Below are positions 1 through 10,615 of a stretch of 64,000 nt of DNA, one piece after another. The DNA is from Trifolium pratense (lineage: Eukaryota; Streptophyta; Magnoliopsida; Fabales; Fabaceae). Every line of letters begins with the position of its first letter. Positions within the stretch are counted from its first letter, which is position 1. Where the stretch lies: contig NC_060063.1 in assembly GCF_020283565.1 (NCBI RefSeq), positions 40,076,635 through 40,140,634 on the forward strand, given 5' to 3'. A program made the position numbers and the translations under genes. The notes under the pieces are model-generated. The model saw nothing but the letters and a program-made list of their open reading frames with translations. It searched no databases and was not told where the DNA came from.

Positions 1-1665
1 TACCCAGTTATATCTGAAGCTGATGCTGAGCATGTAATTCAAGACTATTTGGAAGTGCTCAGAAAAGAAGGATTCATTGTTGATAGGAGTATGGTTCCTC
101 CTGCTCCTGCAAATTTGTATAATCCTTCTAGGAAGCAAAAGAGAAAGGTTGGAACTCAAGAGGATCTACCCAAGCCAGATCTTTTGGCTCAAAAGAAAGT
201 TAAGGTTGAACAATCCATGACTGAGCTAAGGACGAAGAGAAAGCATGAAGAGTCTGCTACCAAGGCGACTGAAGAAGTTTCGAAAGAGCCTGTTGTTGTT
301 GAAGTTGACAGTTCATCTGAAGAGTCTGAATCTGAAGATGAGACTGAGTCTGATGAAGAGACTCTGGCTACAAGATTGAAGAGAAGACCTGCTCCTATTT
401 CCAAAGATAAAGGTAAATCTACTAAGTATGTCTTTAATGCAAAAGAGATTGGAATGGGTTACACCAAACCTCTCAGAACTGTTTTACCAGCCTCTGAAAC
501 TCCAACCTCTGATAACCCCTTATCAGAATTAGAAAAACATCTTAGTCCAGACCCTCTTAACAATCAAACCTTCACTCAGAAACCTTCATCACCTTCCAAA
601 CCTAAATCACCTCAAACTCAACCACAAAAAGAAACACCTATCATCTCACCATCTGAACCTATATCACACACTCCAAACCCTGACAAAGTTTCTCCCACTA
701 AACAACCATCTCCAATTCAATCATCTGAACCTGCATCCCCACAACATCAATATTCTGAACCATCTAACCCTGAACCAACAGATAATCCAATTCTTGAACC
801 TCAACCAAGTGCTGAATATGCCTCTCCTGAGCGTATTCATACTTGTGCCCCCAAGCCTTCAGAGGCAGAAGTTGTCATTATTGACAATCCTGCTAATGAA
901 TCAACCAACCTCTCTACCATTCCCAATCATTCACCCTCATCATCTAATCCATTCAATAATCTATCCACTCAATTGCATAAAGACTTGGTTAGATTATCTT
1001 TGCTAAAGGACAGGTTTCTAGTTTGTCCTTCTGATGTGGATTTGGAAGTTTCAAGCATTAAGGCAAGGATTTGCAATGCTTTGGATGGTGCTGCTGAGGA
1101 AATTAAGGCTGTGGTTGGAAGAAGAGACTTGGATGTGATAAACTTCATGAGGAAAAGTCTAGCTAGGGCTGAGTTGAAGAGGATTACAACTTTCAATCAT
1201 GCTGAGTCTGAACGTGCTAAGCTGGAAGCACTTGCTGCTGCTGAACATCGTCTGAGTGCTTTTAAAGTCTGTTGGATAGACTCCCAGCTGTTTCAGAGTC
1301 TTGAAACTCAGAGGTCTGAGTCTGAAAGGTTAGAAGAAGCTGCTGCTAGAGTTGCCCAGTTGGCAAATGAGCTACAACCAGAGGTTATCCCTGAAGATGA
1401 TGTGCGTGCTATTCAGAATCAAGAGGATGTGCTGATGATTGACTATCCAGAGGAAGGTGAACCCTCCTCTGTTCAAAGACAAGCTCCTCAGGTTGAAGAA
1501 CAGATACTGAATCTGCAACAAGCCTTAAGGGAACAGCAAGAAGGTTTAGAACGTCAAAGAGCTGCTCAAGAGACATTGGAAACCAAGGTGGATGGTTTAG
1601 TTTCCAATGTGGGATCCTTGAATGACAAATTTGACCAACTCTTAGCTTTCCTTAAGAAACCCTAG
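1..1665 (+). CDS. Envelope-like ORF of a Sirevirus, 5' partial
   Basis: The frame is open from base 1, so the start lies outside the window; 554 codons are visible up to a TAG at 1663-1665. The N-terminal part is basic with KR-rich patches, followed by a Ser/Glu/Asp-rich stretch near residues 110-130, a long Pro/Ser/Thr-rich middle (about 155-320), and a Glu/Gln/Arg-rich C-terminal third that looks like a coiled coil. Envelope-like ORFs of SIRE1-type elements are known to combine a proline-rich region and a C-terminal coiled coil, and the position between pol and the 3' LTR fits. I see no convincing signal peptide or transmembrane helix in the visible part, so a true envelope role is not supported. 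It could also be an unrelated accessory protein. No internal stops are present. Confidence 0.6.
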   Translation, partial: YPVISEADAEHVIQDYLEVLRKEGFIVDRSMVPPAPANLYNPSRKQKRKVGTQEDLPKPDLLAQKKVKVEQSMTELRTKRKHEESATKATEEVSKEPVVVEVDSSSEESESEDETESDEETLATRLKRRPAPISKDKGKSTKYVFNAKEIGMGYTKPLRTVLPASETPTSDNPLSELEKHLSPDPLNNQTFTQKPSSPSKPKSPQTQPQKETPIISPSEPISHTPNPDKVSPTKQPSPIQSSEPASPQHQYSEPSNPEPTDNPILEPQPSAEYASPERIHTCAPKPSEAEVVIIDNPANESTNLSTIPNHSPSSSNPFNNLSTQLHKDLVRLSLLKDRFLVCPSDVDLEVSSIKARICNALDGAAEEIKAVVGRRDLDVINFMRKSLARAELKRITTFNHAESERAKLEALAAAEHRLSAFKVCWIDSQLFQSLETQRSESERLEEAAARVAQLANELQPEVIPEDDVRAIQNQEDVLMIDYPEEGEPSSVQRQAPQVEEQILNLQQALREQQEGLERQRAAQETLETKVDGLVSNVGSLNDKFDQLLAFLKKP

Positions 1666-1972
1666 GACTCTATGCACTTGTTTTAAGCTGTTTTTGTTTT
1701 TCTTGTTATCTTCTGAACAATTTTATTTGTCTGGTTTATATTTCAAGCTATTTTGTTTATATTTTCTTTACTTTGTCTGAAAAAATTTCTTATTTTGGAT
1801 TTTCACTTAGTTATGTGGTTTGTTATTTTTTTTTTTTTTTTTTGTTTGTGCAAATTTTCTTTGATAAATAAGATCATAAGAACACAAGATGCTTTTAAAA
1901 CGAAAATTTTTATTATTGATCTAACCATGTTGAGTACATTGGTAAAAAGACAAAGAAAAAGACAACCTAATC

Positions 1973-2341
1973 CTAATCAGATGGATAATACTCAGAAGAA
2001 ATCTCAGATTTCTCCTCAGCATCCTCTGATGAAATTTCTATGGGATCTGGGTTCTGCTCTTCTTCTTCTTCTTCTTCTTGTTCTTCTTCTGGAACATAGC
2101 TAGCCAAGAACTCAACATAGTCAGCATCATCTTCATTCTCTTCAGCTTCAGAATCTGATGAGATGACTATAATCTCCGCTTCTTGTGGTTTCTTGTTGTC
2201 TTCTTTATTTTTCTCATCTTCTTCGCGTTTTTCGTCTTCTTTCTTTCTTCGAAACTCTGCGATTCATGAACTAAATCTTCTCATTCTTCCTAATCTCTCT
2301 TGCTTTACTCGTTTATTCTTGTTCTTGCGTGAAGGAGGCAT
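1973..2341 (-). pseudogene. Antisense acidic ORF in the Sirevirus 3' region, one in-frame stop
   Basis: Reading the minus strand from an ATG at 2341-2339 to a TAG at 1975-1973 gives about 122 codons with one internal TGA near codon 26. The N-terminus is very basic (Arg/Lys-rich). The rest is acidic, with Ser-Asp-Ser-Glu runs, a Glu-rich block encoded by a GAA repeat, and a C-terminus ending in Tyr-Pro-Ser-Asp. The TGA would be CGA (Arg) before a single C-to-T change, the usual deamination direction in methylated plant repeats. The bias and conserved frame on both sides of the stop suggest a once-coding antisense gene. Antisense ORFs between pol and the 3' LTR are known in some other plant LTR elements. 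I do not recognise the product. Confidence 0.45.
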
Positions 2342-2475
2342 GTTAACTCGTTCACCTTTTTATAAACTTTTAAGCGCGGTGTTTTATGTCTTTGAAATAA
2401 ATTCACCTTTGTAACATCCACTCTTCTTCTTTGACTGTCTTGGTTATATAAATTTTTTTTACTTTTTGATAATGA

Positions 2476-2929
2476 CAAAAGGGGGAGTAGTTACGCATTA
2501 ATTGATAAGTGATAAGTTTCAAAACTGAAACCACGCCTTTTATCTCGCTTTTATCCGTTAAATTAAAAGTTGTTACTTTTAAGTTGTTTTACGTATTTCA
2601 AGGTGGAGACTAAGTTAGTTGAAACTGAAATAAATTTCATAAGTAAGGATAAGTTAAGAGTGCAATTTTAACTTAGCCTTATGAGACTTAGGGGGAGAGC
2701 TTGCAAACCTCTCACTCTGAAGAAAGATATGAAATTTGTTTTATTTCAAATTATCTTAATCTTATACTAAATTAAAATATCATGGATAAAACTTAAAGTT
2801 TTGGCTTTATGGAGTATCAATCTTAGGGGGAGCTTGCAAACCTCATAAACCTAAGAGAAACATGATAAGTTAATTTAACAACAATTGTCAATTAATACTG
2901 ATGTTTGTCATCATCAAAAAGGGGGAGAT
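2476..2929 (+). promoter_or_regulatory. Repeated polypurine (PPT-like) blocks before the Sirevirus 3' LTR
   Basis: GGGGGAG occurs at 2481-2487, 2691-2697, 2826-2832 and 2921-2927. The last lies directly before the LTR and is the expected plus-strand primer. The blocks near 2691 and 2826 are both followed by GCTTGCAAACCTC, so they are duplicates. Multiple PPT copies are a known Sirevirus trait. Confidence 0.7.
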
Positions 2930-4013
2930 TGTTGGAACAAAATTGATTTAAAAGTTAGCCCCTAAACCTCTTAAGGTTTTGATGATAACAAAGTATTAAT
3001 AAACAATTGGAAGGACTAAAAATTTATTTTAAGTGTGCAGATATAATGCTCTGAATAAACATTCAGAAGATGTGTGTTCAGAAGTTCACGCGCTCAGAAG
3101 ATGTTAGACTTAAGAAGTTACAACATTCAGAGGATGAAGTCTTCAGAACTTCTTGACTGACTACAAGCTTCATCAAAGTCTGAAGAGCTTCTTGAAATCT
3201 GTGAAGATTCTCTTTGCAAGTCAACTCTTCTACCAATGAAGAAAAGGACCTTTCAAGCCTGATCAGTTCAGCTACTCTTGTTTTGTCTGTACTCTCTTGA
3301 GAACGTGGGTCTTCAGTTTTGTTAGCTGAATAAGGAAAGTCCACTCTGCAGTAGTCAAAGTAGCTGAAACTCTTACTCAGTTTTGGATACAAACAAACTG
3401 CATCAAGACAGGCTGCTTGAAGACAAAAGTTTTCTACTCCAACGGCTCCTTTTTGCAACGACTCTTTTCTGGTGGTATATATACTAGAAGATTCAGCTAC
3501 AACATAAGTCAATTATTATTAAGGATTGAACGTGCGCTGAACAAACTCTGAACTCTGTGTATACAAGCTCTGAACCTCTTATCAAGTGTTTTTGCACTTC
3601 AGTCAAATACTTTGTACTCTCTGTATTTGTTCTCTTTAGGTTCATCTAAGAGCAATTGTATATTTTCATATACTTTATTATTACTTGAGAAAACTTAAGC
3701 TTGTGTGCTTAAGTGTGAAGTCTTAAGCTTGTGTGCTTGAGCATTGTTGAGAAGTCTCTTGCTTGTGTGCTTGAGCAGGTGTAATCTTGTGTGATTATAG
3801 TGAAATCCCTTGGAAGTGCAAGGGGACTGGACTACTCTCGTTTTGTGAGAGGAACCAGTATAAATTGCTTGTGTGATCTTTCTCTCTCTCTATCTTGTTA
3901 TTATTTGTGTTATTTATCCGCTGCTAACTTAGTTGAGTTAAGAACTTGAAAAAGTTTTAACTTAGCTAAAACACAATTCAACCCCCCCCCCTTCTTGTGT
4001 TTTCACACCTTCA
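2930..4013 (+). repeat. Sirevirus 3' LTR
   Basis: It starts TGTTGGAAC right after the polypurine tract and ends TTCA after a C10 run and the stretch CTTGTGTTTTCACAC. The end was set by comparison with the related LTR ending at 12497: similarity stops at the same TTCA. Length is about 1084 bp. It contains no gene; the open frames within it, for example 3078-3512 on the minus strand, are chance frames. Confidence 0.75.
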
Positions 4014-4020
4014 AACACAA

Positions 4021-4996
4021 TGCTGCACAAGATGCTATAGCATATGTTGAAGCAAGACAGTCGCAGAACACAGTAAATAAATAAATAAATTGCAGAATAA
4101 TAAATAACACAGATAGTTGTTAACCCAGTTCAGTGCAACGTCACCTACTCTGGGGGATACCAATCCAGGAATGAATCCACTATAATAGCTCTAGTTCAAA
4201 GCCCTCGACCAACACCCGGTACTTGACTTCTCGCCTAGACACTACCCGTGCAATCCTACCTAAGAACCTCTTAGATAATGAGACCCCGTCCCAAATTCCC
4301 TCTAACAACACATACCATGTTGCTGTCAATAATAATAATAAGGATGGAGACACTTTCCTAGAAACTAGACCACACTCTTGCTTAAAAGCTTATGAGTGAA
4401 TCACACACACTAACTTCGTGCTTCAAAGCTTAGGAGTAGCTTACAATTAACAATAAAACACAGTCCTAAACTTGCATCAAAGTGACACAAGAAAGGCTGA
4501 CAAAAGACACAAACTCTAAACCTTAAAAACTCACACTTTGTAAAAAACACGGTTTAGAATACATGAGTTGTAAAGGCTTGAGGCTTCACATATTTATAGT
4601 CTTCAATTGTCTTGATGTGCAATCTAGGTCTTCAGAAAAACACAACTGTAAAAATTGCGGCCAACCCTATATTATTTCCAGACATATAATTTGTTTTGTT
4701 TCATGTGTGGCCAAACAAAAAAATATAAATTATTATTTTCAAAAATATAACAAGTTATATTTTTGTTTTCAATAATAATTCTCAAACCGCCTTCAGGAAA
4801 ACTTGTAGGAGAAGCCACGTCTTGAATAGTCGCACGTGCTTAAATATAAAAACGACTTAAATCTTCCTTTGATTTGAAAAAGAAATTCTGCGCAAAACAG
4901 AGTATCAGGATGCTGTACGATGATGCTACAACATCGCGATCCAGCATCTGGCTGGTTGGCTTTTGCAAAATTTTAGCCAATCTCAAAAACCCAACA
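4021..4996 (-). repeat. Probable solo or truncated LTR of another Copia-like element
   Basis: Read on the minus strand the block begins TGTTGGGTTTTTGAG (from 4996) and ends near 4021 in GCA, a TG...CA layout of about 976 bp. It begins within 10 bp of the Sirevirus LTR end. No target-site duplication could be seen. The stretch around 4130-4290 resembles Copia LTR sequence I associate with legumes, which is recall only. Confidence 0.4.
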
Positions 4997-5239
4997 CATA
5001 TAATCATCATTATCCAGTGAGCCAGTCAAATACGTTAAAACACATATTTCACATAAATTGAGTATTTCATATGCTACTCAACTTAATTAATTACAAAGAA
5101 GTTTTGGAATTCACTTTAGGTGAATATGCTTATTGAAAATCAATTATAGACATTTATCAATATACTTGAATAACAATTCAAACTCTAAATATTTTATTTT
5201 CATTACTTTTCTCTTGAAAATTTATTCATATCGAATTAT

Positions 5240-8200
5240 TTCCATCTGCAGATGGAATGGACTATTGGTCCAAAAACATTCTGCTTTGCAAAGCTAGTTT
5301 AATTTTGTATCAATTACGTCTATCTATTTAGTCAATCATTTCATTGTCTATAATCCTTAATAGACTTTGATTTATGATCCTCATTATTTCTTATCATATA
5401 TAGCGCTATATTATATAAATAAACATCGTCAACGTTGATTTTCTTTCGGTTTCATCGCATTCCATTCATAACATAATTCGTCGAGATCTCTTTATTTTCA
5501 AAAATTTCAGGTACCTGATGAGTTCTTCTGGAACTAGAAAATTAATTATGTCAAATAATCTTTTCATATCCTCACTTGGGTCATCTTTCTTTTTAGCTCC
5601 TTTTCTTATTTGAGGATTTTTATCTTTGGAACCGACCGACCTACCACGCTACAGGGTGGTTAAAATTCATTTGCAATATAAGATTGTCCAACAGGGACAT
5701 CCATTTTGATTGTAGCATTAGCAGCTGATAGTTGATTTCATAAAGTTTGCAAATGATATATCTTTTAAACATCTGGTTCAATCTATTTTATATGAGGATC
5801 AAGATGAGATAATAATAACTATTTATTTCAAGTGATTCATTTGAACTTCTGGTTCATATTTTTCAGCTTCTTATTTCCTCCCCCTAATATTGGGAAAACT
5901 AATTCATCATCACTTGAATATTTTCCTTCTGGGCTATAAACAAGTCCCTAATTATTGGCTCAATATAATTTATAAGGGATGAAGAGTCATATCAAATATA
6001 TTTTCCCAATATTCTTTAATAATTCATCGTATTGCATTATATTGGAGCAATTGGAACATACCAACACATCCAAAAATGCTTATATGAAAAATATTAGAGT
6101 ATAAAACTAAACTTAATTGCAAGTTAAGGGGAAGACTTTCGTATAATAACTTATTGGCTTGAGCAAATCAATATGATTTTTCGCATCATAATAGACCAGA
6201 AATGACCCAACTGATCTTGCCAATGACAAAATTAATATGATTTATTTGTAAACTTCTGGTTTACTTGAACATGTGCTTAAGTTGCACTAATATCATAAGT
6301 ACACCACAAACTAGAGACAAAAGTTGATAATATGTCTCGTAATATAGAGATAAAATATCTCCGTCATTTCTTGTTTCAATATGATATTCATTTATGTGAA
6401 TATCCTTCGGTAACAAATTTCTTTAAGACTTAAAATATAAAATACATTAGCAAAGTGCAACTTTGTTTCTCGATATAACAATGCATTGACTCTTCTGGAG
6501 CCTTCAATAATTTTCGTACTACCAAATATAAAATTTAATTTTTCATGAATAGTAGAATCGATGAATATTTTCAAGCTAAACAAATATGTTTCTACAAAAA
6601 AATCTTTTCGGTGGAACACAATAAAAAAAATAGTAATAATTTATTTGTATGAGAATTAAAAGAGTAAAAATAAAGTATAACAAAATAATGTTTATGTGGA
6701 TTTCAGTAGAATTAGAAATTAAAATATAGTAACAATTAAAAGATTTTAAAATTAAAATCAATCAATTGATTTAAATATGTAACCGAATAATTAAAGTCGG
6801 TTTATGTTTGCAAAGAATAATTTGTTTTTTTTTTTAAGAGCAAAGAATAATCATTATTATGAGAGGAAAAAAAAAGTATGAACCATGCATTTAATAATGA
6901 GTTTAATATATCAATAATATCCATCCAATGTATGTACAACAATGGATATACAAAATATTCTTGAACTTATTTTTTTTCAAAGTTGCTACTTCAAGAGCAT
7001 ATTCAAGAGACATAAATAATTCTTCTATTGATTTCCTTTAATTTTGGTCCATCTTATACCAAGATAAAATATATCATATAGATTGTAATCATGTTGTAAA
7101 ATTTTATAAGTTCTTCAGGAACTTAACAATATATCTCTATCAACAATGGCTATGGAAAATTACAATTTTCCAATCCTTCTAAAATACTTGATATTAAATA
7201 TTTGCTTATTCAAGAACTATATCTTTAGGGATATTATATTAAAATATTAGTTCTTCAAGAATTATACCACCAATATTCATAAACATTGATTATGAAAAAT
7301 TGTTCTTGAGCGATACTACAAGAAATGCTTTAATATTGAATTTTAAGTTCTTCAAGAACTATACAAATAATTTTTCATTAACAATGGTTCGGAAAATCCA
7401 TATTCTTTGAGTAATCTATCGGAGATCATTATTATTAAAGCATTAGTTCTTCAAGAACTATATCACAAGTGATCTTCATAATGATTAAGAATAATTTATT
7501 CCTCGTGCATTCAATTGGATTTTCCTTTTTTTTACTTTAGTTCTTCGGGAACTAATTTGCCCACTTTTTACTCTTTTTTTTCTTTTCTTTTCTCACTTCT
7601 AGTGAGAAGCCGAAATTTTAAAATTAACACAGCCATGATTATTACCATTACCACAATTTTTTTTCATGGTAATCGTGTGTTACTACATTCACTTCTAGGA
7701 ATGGAGTAACATCAGTGGATCGGATTTCATTCACTTCTGGGAATGATTTTTCATTCATTTATCATTGATATATACTATCATCAAATAATAAAATTAAGCA
7801 AATAATTATATAAGCATAATAAACACAGTCAAATAAAAAAATTAATTCCAATTATTTTTTTATTAATATTAATATATTGTAACGTACTGAAAATTTATAA
7901 TGCAAATTAAATAGTAACTTAATAATAATTATAATGTAACCTATGTTATGAATAAGATTAATTAGTGACTTATTGGAATTAATTAGTGACTTATATGAAT
8001 AAGGTTAATTAGTGACTTAATAATAATTATAACGTATTGATAATAAATTGTTTATACTTTTCAATTTTTTTTTTTAAGATATACTTTTCAATATCATATA
8101 CATACAAAATTGGCATTTGATATACATTTTTTATGTTTTGTACAATATAGCAATAAATAAATAAATCCATTGAAAATTGTAAATTGCCAAAATTTTATAA

Positions 8201-8810
8201 AAATTGGTAAAGCTATCCTTTAGGGATGCATATGTATATTGAATTCTTCTTGAATTCTTAAGAAATAATTTGCTTTTTCTTTTAAGTTCTTCAGGAACTA
8301 TATAATATCGTTATAATGTGAGAATAATCCTTTATGCGATCCTCATAAGAATAATCCATATTCTTCGTTATATTATAATATATCTAATTGTACGATCCTT
8401 CATAGATGTATCCATAATGAATTCTTCAGGAATTCGTGGAGTATAAAAATTGGTTTTAAAATTCTTCAAGAATTGTATATAACAGATCAAATCAGTTATT
8501 TATCCAATCCTTCAGGGATTGATGTTTTTGAATTCTTCACAAATTCAATCGAAACAAAAATAATATATAAAAGATTAATATGAAAAATTATAAAAATAAA
8601 TAAATTCATTTTACTCATATCTATGAATCTTCGGGGTTCATATTTTAAAAGATACACTTATGAATCTTCAGGATTCATATTATAAAATTTCATGTTTAGA
8701 AACGTTATGCTTGTGAATCTTCAGGATTCATATTTTAAAATTTCATCACACTATGGATCTTCAAGATTCATATTTTAAAAATTTCACTATGATACTTCTG
8801 GATCGTAGGC
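5240..8810. repeat. Field of short hairpins with variable stems and a constant TTCNG/TTCNA loop
   Basis: This AT-rich, gene-free stretch carries many imperfect palindromes of one design: a 5-8 bp stem around a 5-base loop TTC(A/T/G)(G/A). Clear cases start at 5521, 5842, 6248, 7108, 7346, 7444, 7538, 8241, 8284, 8419, 8460, 8505, 8622, 8659, 8714 and 8753. Arms differ between copies (AGTTC/GAACT, GAATTC/GAATTC, CAATCC/GGATTG, TATGAATC/GATTCATA, GTAAAC/GTTTAC) but stay complementary within each copy. A related form at 7686 and 7728 has arms around ACTTCTNG. Spacing is irregular, about 40-100 bp in the dense part. No long open frame runs through it. It may be the internal part of the minus-strand LTR element whose LTR lies at 8932-9130. 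Confidence 0.7.
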
Positions 8811-8911
8811 TGTGAATCAATATAAAAAAAACGAAAAAAAATAGAATAAAAAATACAGGAAATAAAATTATCACCTCTCATGGTTGCTATACCTTTCTTG
8901 GGAGGGGAGAG

Positions 8912-9130
8912 AGACTATCGTGCTGATAACGTGTTATGAACTATTTCTAGAGAATAACTAGAATAGATAAGAAGGAGAGAAAGAGAGAAGAGAAAGGAAT
9001 AGACTGTTGTATTGTTCTATTCAAGGTATATCTTTTACATTGTGAGATAGTCATATATATATAGGAGATTACATGGGCCAAGAATATGAGCCTAGACTAA
9101 TGGATATCCACATCTATATTATTCATAACA
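8912..9130 (-). repeat. Short Copia-like LTR with adjoining primer-binding-site-like sequence
   Basis: 8932-9130 (199 bp) begins TGTTATGAA and ends TTCATAACA, perfect terminal inverted repeats of an LTR. Immediately left, 8912-8931 read on the minus strand gives CGTTATCAGCACGATAGTC, which resembles the primer site following the 5' LTR of some plant Copia elements (recall). The element would therefore run leftward on the minus strand into the hairpin field. A second LTR copy was not found, so the element is truncated or heavily decayed. Confidence 0.55.
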
Positions 9131-9695
9131 GTTTTAGAAGTTTATGTGATTTTTTAAGAGTATACTAGCTACATACATGTGCATACGCACGAGATGCACC
9201 TTCGGCACGTTATATTTTGTGGGGGGCGTTGGATCGAAGGATGTGATACAGATTTTAAAAAAATTGTTTAAAGTGAGGTAAATTGTATATAGGCTCCGTT
9301 TGAATTAGCTTATTTTTAAGCTTATTCAAATAGTTTATGCAATTTTATGTATTATTATAAGTTTGTCAATGTAGTTTATGATAAAATAACTTATAAAAAT
9401 ATAATTTTCACTAGCGTAATTATAAAATAACATAAAACCTAATTTATATTGCATAAGCAGTTTGCATAAGCTCAAAAAAGAGTATTCAGTTTGTTTACAA
9501 CTAAACATAAATTACATGTAAGCTGATATTGATTAATGAATAACTAAATTCTCCTCAACCGATATGTCACACGAGTACAAATACTACCAAACATGAAGGA
9601 GTTAGATTTTTCTCAAGCCTATACGTATTGCTACCAAGACATTAGACTTGGTCAAAACATGATAGGACTGAACTATTTTTTATGTATTTGATGGT
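9131..9695. other. Non-coding AT-rich stretch, possible hAT-type MITE end at 9292
   Basis: No gene is visible. GGCTCCGTTTGAATTAGC near 9292 looks like a transposon terminal repeat, and the following 200 bp has MITE-like repeats of TTATGCAA and TTGCATAAG. The matching right terminal repeat is not visible. Confidence 0.3.
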
Positions 9696-10060
9696 TGTTT
9701 GGCAAGTGTACCAAAATCGTTAAGTAATAATCAAAGTTTGTATCCACTTGAATTATTCTAATTTCGACTTAACTATGAGTTTTTTAACTTAGGTTGATTT
9801 TAAAATAGTGAATTGGTTTTTTTTTTTTTTAAATTGATTGATTAAAGAAAATTAATAATAATGAAAACAATAAGGAATTGTCCAAATACCCTTATTAGTC
9901 CCTATCTGGCAATTTGGGCACTAGCTATAACAATTAAACTTACTGATCACTTAACAAAATAGATCAACATGAATTCCTTAGCTCAATATCCCATTTATCT
10001 AACATATAACCCTAATTCTTTAGCAGGGTTAGCCCAACATTAAACGAGGTCACTTTAAAG
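9696..10060 (+). repeat. Gypsy-type LTR fragment
   Basis: TGTTTGGCAAGTGTACCAAA at 9696 resembles the start of LTRs common in Athila-like plant Gypsy families (recall of sequence style). No internal region or partner LTR is present. No gene. Confidence 0.35.
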
Positions 10061-10149
10061 TGAGGTTTATATTTTAAAAATAACTAGAATTTCGACCCGT
10101 GCGGTGCACGGGTCTAATTAGCCTAATATGTAACAAAAAAAATTGTAAT

Positions 10150-10226
10150 CTTAAAAGTTATTTTAAAAAAACTTTATTGTAAGCAAAGGATGCGGGTTTG
10201 ATTCCCACTGTAGGCAAATTTAAGTT
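10150..10226 (+). repeat. SINE-like fragment inside the Helitron
   Basis: GATGCGGGTTTGATTCCCAC near 10189 matches a tRNA-type B box (GGTTTGATTCC). A similar segment, with GATGCGGGTTCAATTTCC, is at about 51985. The 5' A-box part is missing or diverged and no target-site duplication is visible. Confidence 0.35.
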
Positions 10227-10294
10227 TTTCACTACAAAAAAAACTGGATTTATTGGCAGAAATTATCCCTCACTAAGTGCCATTTTCCGTCAGT

Positions 10295-10615
10295 CACTAC
10301 AAGAAAAACAGTGTATACCCACGGCCATTTTTATCATTACCCACGGTTTAGCCTTGAGTATATGAAAGTTACCCACGGCATACCCATGGCATAGGTCCGT
10401 GGCATTTTGCTTCGTTGGTAATTCGCTATCTAGGAAAATGCCGTGGATAAGGTTACCCACGCATTACCCACGGCCTAGTCCACGTTATTACTCGAGACTT
10501 AGCCGTGACTAATACCCACGACATTACCATCAATGTCTCTTTCCCACGGCTTTACCATCGGAACCTAGGAAAGGTTTAGACCAACATTTCTACGGCATTG
10601 CCGTGGGTAGTGTCA
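10295..10615. repeat. Left subterminal repeat array of the inner CACTA element
   Basis: Repeated TACCCACGG(C/T) units occur in both orientations between the terminal repeat and about 10610 (for example near 10317, 10341, 10371, 10453, 10467). In CACTA elements such arrays are the binding sites of the TNPA-type protein. From 10616 to 10990 I see no gene; it is the non-coding 3' flank of the TNPA-like gene. Confidence 0.75.

Larger units (their letters stand above)
1..4013 (+). mobile_element. 3' part of a Sirevirus-type Copia retrotransposon
   Basis: The segment ends in an LTR preceded by purine blocks of the AAAGGGGGAGA type, which are typical of plant Sireviruses. The order is envelope-like ORF, short antisense ORF, polypurine blocks, LTR. 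Gag, protease, integrase and reverse transcriptase would lie left of the window. A second LTR of the same family sits at about 11467-12497. Lineage is inferred from layout and motifs, without pol sequence. Confidence 0.75.

Noticed and set aside
3078..3512. 144-codon minus-strand open frame in the Sirevirus LTR
   Set aside because: It lies wholly inside an LTR, has no family resemblance, and the related LTR at 11.5-12.5 kb does not keep the frame.
7538..7554. C(TTCG)G ultrastable tetraloop in the hairpin field
   Set aside because: The arms AGTTC/GAACT pair around a five-base TTCGG loop; forcing the tetraloop leaves an unpaired G. The transcript sense may also be the opposite strand.
7100..8800. 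CRISPR-like or satellite array
   Set aside because: Units are not identical, spacing is irregular and the genome is eukaryotic; a hairpin family describes it better.
9292..9520. hAT-type MITE
   Set aside because: Only one terminal repeat can be seen; the opposite end and target duplication are missing.
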